64,000 nt of DNA from Diphasiastrum complanatum (Eukaryota > Streptophyta > Lycopodiopsida > Lycopodiales > Lycopodiaceae), in NCBI GenBank assembly GCA_029204225.1, contig CM055098.1, positions 9,670,746-9,734,745 on the forward strand, read 5' to 3'. The position numbers and the translations under genes were made by a program. Shown in pieces: positions 56,208 to 64,000 of the stretch; positions within the stretch are counted from its first letter, which is position 1, and each line of letters opens with the position of its first letter. The notes under the pieces are model-generated. The model did no database searches. It was not told the DNA's origin and worked only from the letters and a program-made list of their open reading frames with translations.

Positions 56208-57149
56208 TTATCGATAAAGAGATGAATACTCTTTATCGATAGCTTCTTTCCAGAGATCGGAATCGGGCTGACTGAGTGCCTCTTCGACAGTCGTCGGCTC
56301 TTGAACAAGGTAAGCGGTAGTCTCGTCGATATTCCTGATAGGTGGTCTGCTTTGTCTTGTCGATCTTATGGGTAGCGTGCGAAGTTGATAATCATCATCA
56401 TGCTGTAGTCGCTGAACTGCAACATCATCTTCTTCGGATTCGCTTCTGATAAGCTGTTCGTCGGGAGTAGACGAGCTTGGACCTTCAATAGGAATAGTCG
56501 ACTTTGGAACTGGAAAGTTCGATAATTCAGGAGAGTCCGATAGCTCGGCTATATGAGCTTTGCCCTTAGCTTTGAGGTCGATAAACTGATCTTCGATGAA
56601 GACGACATCCCGACTAGTGAATATCTTCGACTCGACAGCAAAATACAACTTATAAGCTTTATCTGAAGTAGTGTAGCTGATGAAAATAGACTTGATACTC
56701 TGGAAGTCGAGCTTCTTCCTGAGATCATGCAGAATTTGCGCATAAGCGATACATCCAAAAACTCGTAAGTTCGATAAAGAAGGTTTCGTATGGCGTTTTG
56801 TCTGAGAGACCTTTAATAGGACATCTGTTTTGAATATAAGCTGCAGTTTCAGCCCAAGGTTCTGTTCTTTCTCTCAGCAAGACCATTCGACTGAGGCGAA
56901 TAGGAGGCAATGTATTGTTGCTCAATGAAGTTGCTAAGGCAATACTCCTTGAATTCGGTAGAGTGCTTTGATTCTTTTATCAGTTTGATTTTCTGCATGC
57001 TCTTTGAATTGTCGAAACTTGTTGAAAGCCTCCAATTTCTGCTTAATGAAATAAACAGTTGTTCTTATCGAATATTCGTCAATGAAGGTAATAAAATACT
57101 TTGCATCAAGCAACGACAAAGTTTGACTGGACCACATATATCTGAACAT
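56208..57149 (-). pseudogene. Copia integrase and the linker to RT
   Basis: 57149-56934: KYFITFIDEYSIRTTVYFIKQK and, in other frames, KRIKAL-S. 56925-56725: ETAAYIQNRCPIKGLSDKTPYE. Then IFTSRDVVFIEDQFIDL, a long Ser/Glu/Asp linker, and EPTTVEEALSQPDSDLWKEAIDKEYSSL, which opens the RT. Frames change near 56650, 56750 and 56930. Confidence 0.82.
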
Positions 57150-57174
57150 CTTTTGCTACATGCCTATGACTAGA

Positions 57175-57924
57175 TCAAAAGAAAATCCTAGTCTGCTTTC
57201 CAAGGATGCAACTATGACAGACAAGGAGGTCGACTTTGTCAGATGGATAGTTGAGATCAAGTGCTAGGGATTGTTTAGACATGTATGAAACAGATGTATG
57301 ATTCAAGTGTCCTAAACGATGATGCCATAGTAATGCTTTATTGACAAGAACAGAGGTTTTCAAGGCTTGACTAGTATCAGAATAACAATGTGCCAGTCTA
57401 TATAAGTATCCATGCCTCTTAACGAATGCAAGGATCTTATTTGTCCTATCGATAATTCGGCATTGATCAGATTCGAACTCTACCTTATGACCTAAATCAA
57501 TGATTCTACTTACTGATAACAAATTCGTAGAGAGTTTTGGAACATACAAAACATTTGATAGTAGTTTGAATTGATCATGCTGAAATTTCAATCTTACAAT
57601 GCCTTCACCTTCGATAGTGTGAGTACTATCGTCGCCAAGCTGAACGTATTTCTTTGTAATGTAAGGCGTATAGGAGTGAAAATGCTGATGATGATTGGTC
57701 ATATGTTGAGTAGCTCCAGAATCCAGAAACCAAGAATTATCCAATAGTGCCTTTTGGTCTTTGACCATAAATGCTCCTTCATCCATGTCGAGATTGGGAG
57801 ATGTTGTGACTGCATTCGCCTGTTGATCAGGTTGTTTGCCGGCATTCTTCGTTTTTAATACCCTACAATCCTGGATCTCATAATTAGTGCGTTTGCAATA
57901 CTTACAGAACATCTTCTTCTTCAA
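57175..57924 (-). CDS. Copia protease and integrase zinc-finger region (longest intact pol piece)
   Basis: 249 residues. A zinc-knuckle start CKYCKRTNYEIQDC, the retroviral-type protease active site WFLDSGATQHMT, and the pre-integrase HHCC-type finger HHRLGHLNHTSV...CHSCILGKQ. It is continuous within this stretch but fused to frame-broken neighbours, so it is part of a dead polyprotein. Confidence 0.85.
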   Translation of the reverse strand: MKKKMFCKYCKRTNYEIQDCRVLKTKNAGKQPDQQANAVTTSPNLDMDEGAFMVKDQKALLDNSWFLDSGATQHMTNHHQHFHSYTPYITKKYVQLGDDSTHTIEGEGIVRLKFQHDQFKLLSNVLYVPKLSTNLLSVSRIIDLGHKVEFESDQCRIIDRTNKILAFVKRHGYLYRLAHCYSDTSQALKTSVLVNKALLWHHRLGHLNHTSVSYMSKQSLALDLNYPSDKVDLLVCHSCILGKQTRIFF

Positions 57925-57963
57925 CTGTGGATTTGATAATTGTTCTTGACTTTGTGTCGGTTT

Positions 57964-58610
57964 CTAATTTGATGCGAGCTGGTTAGAGTTTTTCTGTTTC
58001 TGGCGTTTTGAGCCTTTGTTGACATATAGAGCATGAGATGATGAAGTCAACCAAGTGTCTTGACTTCTTCGATTGTCTGCTTGCAGCAACATAGTGATAA
58101 CTCTAGTAAGGGTTAAATCTGAGTGTGTCGATATGACCATCACCCAGTTCTCGTATGTAGAGGGCAAGCTTGAAAGCAATGTCATGATTGCGTCTTGATC
58201 GTCTATGACTGATCCGACAGCGGCCATTTGTTGCAAGAGATTCTTAAACTGGTTAACGTGATTCTGAAGTGAATCACTGTTCGACAACTTGAGAGTGAAG
58301 AACTTTCTTCGTAGATGTAACTTGAAAGTTACGTTCCTCACATCATATAGTGAGCTCAGGATGTCCCATACTTCTTTCGAAGTTTAAGCTTCAGATATGT
58401 GGCCAATTTGAGTGTCTGATATATTGAGAATACTAAGCGCAAAAGCTTAACCATCCTTCGATTTCCATTTTGAGTCGGTTGTGTCGTCTTCAAGCTTCAC
58501 TTCAATACCTGTGACAACATCCCACAACTCGTTGGCGATTAGCAAGGTCTTCATCTTCACAAGTAGTAATTGGATCCATTCAGCTTGTCTGCGATAAGAC
58601 CGGCTTTACT
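57964..58610 (-). pseudogene. Copia gag (UBN2-type)
   Basis: Minus strand from about 58612: SQSKAGLIADKLNG, LWKMKTLLIANELWDVV, then (57964-58341) LHLRRKFFTLKLSNSDSLQNH, LLSSLPSTYENWVMVIST, and a basic tail. The pattern is that of copia gag. Stops occur near 58390 and 58450. Confidence 0.8.
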
Positions 58611-58796
58611 TTGAGAATCCATCTGGAACTTTAGTCTGTCGATAATTCGATGACGTTAAGAGAAAGATACCGTGTTGCGCTACAATTGGAAATCAATTAT
58701 CTGATACTGAAATTTGATACCACAAATTGAAGAATATGATACTGTGAAAAGTATCTAATGATATCAATTTGATATCGCGAAAGATATCAAGTGTTA

Positions 58797-58870
58797 GAGC
58801 TCTGATATAACATATCACTCTGATATCATGAAGGTACGCTCTGATACTATGTATTAGAGCTCTGATACCA
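58797..58870 (-). repeat. Four copies of a primer-site-like motif beside the copia 5' LTR
   Basis: (G/A)CTCTGATA(T/C) occurs at 58799, 58817, 58838 and 58859, spaced 18-21 bases apart. Only the last is the complete primer-site complement GCTCTGATACCA touching the LTR. Confidence 0.7.
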
Positions 58871-59214
58871 TATTGGAAAGAGGTGATAGCAATAACGACA
58901 AGTCGAAGGTTGTGAACGACTTATCGAGTGCAGCAGAATGGAGCCTGCTTTCCTGACGCATGACTACACTACCAATATTCAACAAAACGAAATGACAGAA
59001 GTCACGTTCAATCTTATAGTGACCAACTTTGAAATCATTAGCACTACAATGACGTCGATATGTCGGATGATGTCCGATATGTCGGAGCCACTTGTTAGCG
59101 ATTCCCGAGTATTTCTGCAGACTGTGTAATAACACGAAAAGAACTGCAGAACTGGATAATAAGTGGATGAAGATTAAAAGATCGATTAGTCGATAATCAG
59201 GAAATAATCTAACA
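58871..59214 (-). repeat. 5' LTR of the copia element (short form)
   Basis: 344 bp, TATTGGAAAG...CTAACA. It lacks the middle 576 bp of its partner at 49328-50225. Confidence 0.85.
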
Positions 59215-59392
59215 ATTCAAACGCCCACGTTTGAAACGTGTTTCAAACGAGAGAATTCCCAACTTTTTTCTATTGAGCCCTAGGCCCCCCAAAAGGTGTG
59301 CATGACTATATCGAAAAAAAAATTAGGGCCTCTAACTCGGCCCACACCAACCTCTAACTAACTCGTAGACTGTTGTGGAAAACTCGTCTCCT

Positions 59393-59834
59393 TCATGTGC
59401 TTGATCGAAGCTTCTCCTCCTCTCCATCTTTTGCCAAGATTTCTTGTAGGCGAGGGTTTTTGATCTGCCATAGTAAGTGGGCCCTGACGCTAGTAAGAGA
59501 ACCATAAGAATGTATCTTGACCCTATCCGGATCGGGATGTGACCATATAGTGCGTATGTAGCTCTGGTAAATCTGTCGCCTGATATAAGCATGGGTCGGA
59601 AGATCAAGTGCAGATAACCCCCAAGTCTGAAGAAGGGCTGAGACACTGCTATACCAAGAATGCTTGGCTCCCCGTCCAGCAATGGCATGAGATGAAGTGA
59701 GCAGCAACAACGTATCTGGAAGTATCACTAAAGATTCCATGACAATGCAGGCATCTCCATCTGGCCTGGTGAGTAGCCACATCCCCCTCTGTCAACTCAA
59801 CCTCTAACCAAATGCCTCTCCCAAGGACCGGCAT
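59393..59834 (-). pseudogene. hAT-like transposase N-terminal fragment (BED zinc finger), broken
   Basis: From the ATG at 59834: MPVLGRGIWLEVELTEGDVA, then the finger WRCLHCHGIFSDTSRYVVAAHF, then a frame change. Another open stretch (59782-59393) overlaps but shows no DUF659 or catalytic motif. It is the counterpart of 2729-3000. Confidence 0.6.
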
Positions 59835-59879
59835 CGTGTGAAACTATCGATGTATCAGACCTGAAAAAGAGGAAACAAA

Positions 59880-60560
59880 CAATCACATGTCAATACATTC
59901 TACTAGTAGCAACAACATTAATATTCCAAATATGCATTCGCAACATGCCATTGCTTACAACAACCCTAAACCCAACATCGAAAAAAAACTGCCATTTTGT
60001 TGCATCGACAACAGGTTCAAGCTGCAAATAGTGTCCTGGACCTTGAACTCATCAAAACAAGCATCCTAGGCATTCCTATGGGAATGAAGAAACACGGTGC
60101 AGCTTCAGACTGCAACTCAACCGCATGCCTACAAGACCCCTAAACCCTAAACCCTAAAAAACACGTGATTTGGGCATGCCATTGAAAACTTTCACTACAA
60201 GCGATAATAGCCAAAACTAATAGTACAAGTATGTTTATGGGCATGAAGAAACACAGTTTAGCCTCAATCTGCACCTCAATCGGATGACTACATGACAATT
60301 TAACAAAAGAGACAAAAACACATGGAAAAAGGGCATGAGATTCACATCTATTGCTACAACCAAAAATGGGGAAAACTAATAGCATAAGCATGTCTGTGGG
60401 GTTCAATACAAATGAATTGAAATTAAAAACCATTTCATTACGTTGCCTACAGCTCATTCCATGAGCTTCCAAGATGTGAGGCCAAAACTTACCTAAAACC
60501 CTTTTGGAGATGAACACCACTGCCTCGTCGTCGCCACCGTGTTGATCACACACTAAACAA
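59880..60560 (-). repeat. Diverged modules upstream of the BED-finger fragment
   Basis: Inverted counterpart of 2140-2700: CCGATTGAGGTGCAGATTG...TGTTTCTTCATGCCCAT on the minus strand, in about three modules. It includes a short CCCTAAACCCTAAACCCTAAA run at 60137-60159. Confidence 0.6.
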
Positions 60561-60638
60561 TGCTCCAAGATGGCTACAATCCACCATCACCATCTCTCTC
60601 TATCTCACTCCCAAGAAAGCAAATTTTTTTATGTGCGT

Positions 60639-60864
60639 GCGGGCTGCCTGCTCGCGGCCCACATAAAAAAATTTGCAATTTTTTCTGGCGTTCCGGGACT
60701 GCGTTTCTGGTCCCGAAACGCCAACGTTCCGCATCGTCCGATCCGGAACGAGCGGGCTGCCTGCTCGTGACCCACATAAAAAAATTTGCAATTTTTTCTG
60801 GCATTCCAGGACTGCGTTTCTGGTCCCGAAACGCCAACGTTCCGCATCGTCCGATCCGGAACGT
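60639..60864. repeat. 113-bp tandem repeat with an internal palindrome
   Basis: Two near-identical units start GCGGGCTGCCTGCTCG at 60639 and 60752. Each contains GCGTTTC-TGGTCCC-GAAACGC and paired CGTTCCG/CGGAACG motifs. Open frames on both strands here are artefacts of the repeat. Confidence 0.88.
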
Positions 60865-60898
60865 GCTTGCAACGGATCGCGATATCCTGCTATATGTA

Positions 60899-60931
60899 TA
60901 TATATGTGTGTGTGTGTATATATATATATAT
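60899..60931. repeat. (TG)n/(TA)n microsatellite
   Basis: ATATATGTGTGTGTGTGTATATATATATATAT immediately abuts the left end of the second hAT-family copy. Confidence 0.9.
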
Positions 60932-63900
60932 CTACGGAAGCGGACCCTGGACGCGGACGCGGACGCGCGTCCGCGTATGCGTCCGGACGCGGACGCGTCA
61001 AGGGTGCGTCCGCGGAGGGACGCGTCCGCGATTTTCAAAAAAAAAAAAATATAGGCATTAGCCCACGCTGTCCCACATCCCCAAAGCGAAATAAAAGGAA
61101 TTTATGGCCCCTTCCCCCCCCCCCAAAATTAATTATCAGAGGGTGTCTGGCACCCACCTGCCCCCTCCTGTTAAGAATAGGAAAACGGTACCCAAAAAAA
61201 TTTGAAAAAATATTGCAACAGACCTAACCACTGCCCATGCCTCCCATAACTGAGATATTACCAAACAACGATGACTAATGAGCAGTTCATAAATTATTAC
61301 AAACCTTCATTGGGAACTAAGCTCCAAAAAAGCGGCAAAGAAAGATCTGAGAGTGGTTTGGAGTGAAGATGATGGTTTGTATGGCAAACATATTACTGAT
61401 TTAGGGTTTAGGGTGCATCAGTGACTCTCTCAAAGAAGTGAATGCTCACCAAAGGATTTGGGAGAGGTGAACGCTCACCAAAAGAGTGACAAGTCTCAGG
61501 ACCAGAAGTCTCTGGGGGAAATCAATGCTCACCAGAAGAGTGACAAGCTCTCAAGACAGGAAACCACAAGACCGACACACTACTATGTCTTATATGATGA
61601 GATCGGTTTCCCCCCGGATGAACTTCAACAGCTTACTAATTACTTATGCGAAACTGTGTCACCACAAGACCTACACACTATTGTGTCTCGGTTGATGAGA
61701 TCGGTTTCTCCCCGGATGAACTTCAACAGCTTACTAATTACTTATGGCACAACTTCGACATGCTACAACACGCTGTCGAAATTTTGCGTACCAACACGGG
61801 GGCTCCGAAACATCTCCCAGTTTTCAGGTCCCGACCGGGCAAAGTGTCCCTGAAGCCATGTTTAACGTCGAACTTTGGACGGACGTTGCGGGCCGACCAT
61901 CGGTCGTTTCCTCGTCCTGTTTGTTCCCACAGGTTCATATCGAGGTTGTCCACTAGCCGAAACAGACGGCACCTGAAACGGATCCCGTTTGGAGAAACGG
62001 GGCCGTCGGACGGAGAGTTGCAAAACTAGTCCATTTCGCTTGACCTAATTGCGTTTCTCTCCAGTCAAAGGGCCATTTTGACCGAACGATATCCGAATCG
62101 AGCCAGGCTCGATCCCTTGGGTTCGTATCGGGATCACGAACCTGTGGACTGTGTTCCCGGACCATTGATGCATTCTACACAGTACCATGGCCTATGTGAT
62201 GAGATAGATTTAGGGTTTAGGGTGGTACAACGTCACATGGGCAACTAATCGAAGCAGGTCCTGGTAGATGTCGGCCGACACAACGAACGGAAGCAAGAAG
62301 CAGAATTTCACGAGAGTCAGCAAGAGATAATGGCGCGACTACCGGAGTTGCAGCCACGTGCCCTCACGGTCCTCGGACCTGCGCCCCCCTACCCCAGCTG
62401 GCGAGGGCGAGGAAATGCAGCAGCGGATTGGAATTAACTTCACCGCAGAACAGCTAGCTATGCTCCGGGAAAGGGTCCCTCATCGTCGGGCCAGCCAGTA
62501 GGTCTTCTAGTTCCCTGTAGTGAATGGCACAATTATGATGAACATTCACTCTTCTGGTGACCATTCACTCCCTGTAGTGAATGGCACGGTTCTGACGACC
62601 ATTCACCACTGTTGGCAGTAGTTTTGTTGCAGTTGTTTTCATCACGCTACGGAATCGAGGACGCACACCACAAAAACACCTCAAAACGTGCCAAAATGTT
62701 GGCCTTTTGTTTGGTTTGGGATTTAGGGTTTGGGGAACAAACAACCAGAAGGAGGATATCAAAGATACTGTCGAGCAAGATTCTGATGATGATGAGGAGT
62801 ACAAGCCTTCAATGCGCCAGACAGAAAGTTTCAGCTCTTCCATAAGTTTGAAGTGTGACAGAAGTATTAAAGTTGCTTGGTATATGACAGGGACGGTGTG
62901 AGTGAAAGTCAGTTAAAGCATGTTTTGCAATAAGAACACAGTTTGAAAGGAAGTTTTATCGGCTTCAATACCCATTTCCTGAACTCAGACACCTAAGGAA
63001 GCAGCATATATCAGACAATGATCAATACCCTTTCATCTGGATGTTTGGCCAAGAAGCTTTGTAAGAAAGCAATGGTCAAAAATGTTTTTCCAGTGCATGG
63101 AGATGGTAGGAGTGGTTCTGACGCCAGTACGTGTTCCCGGATTTTACCACATCATCAATTGCTCCGTCTTGGACTCCACGTCAAACTTTTCTAGTGAGCC
63201 TCCAGAGACAGCACCCACTGGTTTCTGATCCACTGATCAAAAACCAGTTGTGGTTTTCTCTAAAGGCTCACCAAAAACGTTTGGCGTGGAGTCAAAAACG
63301 GAGCAATTAATGGCGTGGTAAAATCCGGGAGTATGTGGAGGCAACACAACCACTCCTTTCGTCTGCATGCCCTGGACGGACCTTTTTGGCCATTGCTTTC
63401 TTGCAAGGCTTCCTGGCAAAATATCCACCCAGAAAGGGTACTGAACATTGCCTGATATATACTGCTTCGTTGGGTGTCTGAGTTCAGGAAATGGCAATGA
63501 AGCCAAAACCTAAATCATAAAACAGTATAAAGCCAACATAACTGCCTTTCAAACTCTGTACTGATTGAAAAACCCGCTCTAACTGGCTTTCATTTACACC
63601 ATCCCCGTCGGTAACCAAGCAGCTTCAGTACATCTGTCGCACTCTGAAGTTATGGAAGAGATCGAACTTTCTTCCTGGCTAACTGAAGGCTTGTACTCTT
63701 CATCATCAGAAGAATCTTGCTCAACAGTGTATTTGATGTCCTTCTTTTCGCCGTTTGTTTGCTAGCCCTTGGCCCTAAAGCATACGATAGGTCCACACTT
63801 TTGCGCGTTTTGATGGGCTTGTTTGGTGTGCGTCCTCAATTCCATGGCTTGATGGAAACAACTGTGGAAAAACTGTTGTTCACAATTTTGAACTCCATAA

Positions 63901-64000
63901 GTTAATGGACACCAGAAGAGTGAATGGTCAGCAAAACTATGCCATTCACTATAGGGAACCACATGACCGACCATCCTGCAAGAAGTATAGCTACCTCTGT
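60932..64000. mobile_element. Second member of the hAT family, right end not in view
   Basis: 60932-62180 matches 41802-43360: the same terminal CTA(C/A)GGAAG(C/T)GGACCCTGG, the same GC-rich subterminal cluster, the same TTAGGGTTTAGGGTGCATCAGTGACT segment, and one copy of the 362-bp unit. After about 62180 the two differ: this copy has no transposase and instead carries the inverted duplication. Motifs such as CCATTCACTA(C/T)AGGGAACCACA near 42464 recur at 63943-63964, which supports one element continuing past the window. It looks like a non-autonomous derivative. Confidence 0.6.
62509..63960. repeat. Long inverted duplication (arms about 720 bp, 4-bp spacer) of a former coding segment
   Basis: The left arm 62509-63230 and right arm 63235-63960 are inverted copies with numerous substitutions and small gaps, meeting at GATC-CACT-GATC. 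Both arms translate toward the centre into related peptides: acidic DEEYKPS, PFPELRH, PGFYH(I/A)INCSV(L/F)DST and GEP/SEP...TGF. The left arm reads on the plus strand and the right on the minus strand. Several frame changes and stops. I do not recognise the parent protein. Confidence 0.85.

Larger units (their letters stand above)
49328..59214 (-). mobile_element. Ty1/copia retrotransposon with nested insertions
   Basis: The left LTR (49328-50225) and right LTR (58871-59214) share their ends (TG/TA..GAAAGAGGTG and TAATCTAACA). The flanks are ATTCG (49323-49327) and ATTCA (59215-59219), a duplication with one mismatch. The primer-site complement GCTCTGATACCA (58859-58870) abuts the right LTR, and a polypurine complement (CTCCCCCTT, 50226-50234) abuts the left LTR. 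The minus-strand interior encodes gag, protease, integrase, RT and RNase H, split at about 50935/55433 by later insertions. Confidence 0.88.

Noticed and set aside
60137-60159. CCCTAAA repeats as a telomere
   Set aside because: Only three units, with similarly short runs at 46401-46440 and single TTTAGGG pairs at 42283, 43550, 61397 and 62206; these are interstitial telo-box motifs.
60560-61227. Overlapping open frames of 130-184 residues on both strands
   Set aside because: Produced by the 113-bp tandem repeat and the GC-rich hAT end; no domains.

Overview
The window is nuclear DNA of a land plant. The evidence is intron-split coding exons with GT..AG borders, plant-type LTR retrotransposons (Ty1/copia and Ty3/gypsy, with primer sites for initiator tRNA-Met), hAT transposons with BED zinc fingers and DUF659, plant A1 aspartic protease remains, and long (CT)n/(GA)n microsatellites. 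The very long, transposon-filled introns suggest a large genome (fern, lycophyte or gymnosperm is possible), but I cannot name the species. No bacterial operons, CRISPR arrays or tRNA/rRNA genes were seen.

Layout. 0-5 kb: a broken plant aspartic protease, a 60-bp stray copy of the 3' end of the argininosuccinate lyase (ASL) gene, a dead hAT BED-finger fragment, and an unrecognised small gene. 6-15 kb: a decayed minus-strand copia element, cut in its RNase H by a well-delimited 6.03-kb gag-only LTR element (7320-13349, target duplication ACCAA) that carries a 1.3-kb polypyrimidine tract. 16.8-22.2 kb: copia fragments, a non-coding LTR-element fragment and a degenerate GTACCAAA minisatellite. 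22.2-27.6 kb: a decayed gypsy element that contains a perfectly bounded solo LTR (26221-26921, GCACG duplication). 28-36 kb: a coiled-coil pseudogene, a GA microsatellite, a copia LTR, and about 4 kb with nothing recognisable.

36.1-48.9 kb: the last three exons of a minus-strand ASL gene, all open, with good splice sites. The 12-kb intron before the last two exons holds a gag-less chromovirus (36919-41294, CAAGC duplication) and a 5.2-kb hAT transposon (41802-47036, putative 8-bp duplication CTTTATAT) with a four-exon transposase gene. Upstream, if ASL continues, its next intron would hold a nested set: copia (49328-59214) containing a truncated second copia LTR, which contains a third, non-coding LTR element (51065-55191, GGATT duplication).

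59.3-64 kb: a second hAT BED-finger fragment, a 113-bp tandem repeat, and a second member of the 41.8-kb hAT family (from 60932). Inside the latter is a striking inverted duplication with arms of about 720 bp separated by only 4 bp (62509-63960). The arms look like a captured, formerly protein-coding gene segment facing its own inverted copy, and would form a long RNA hairpin if transcribed. This is the most unusual object in the window.

The genes do not work together as a pathway. ASL (arginine biosynthesis) is the only clear host gene, and almost everything else is transposable elements or their remains.
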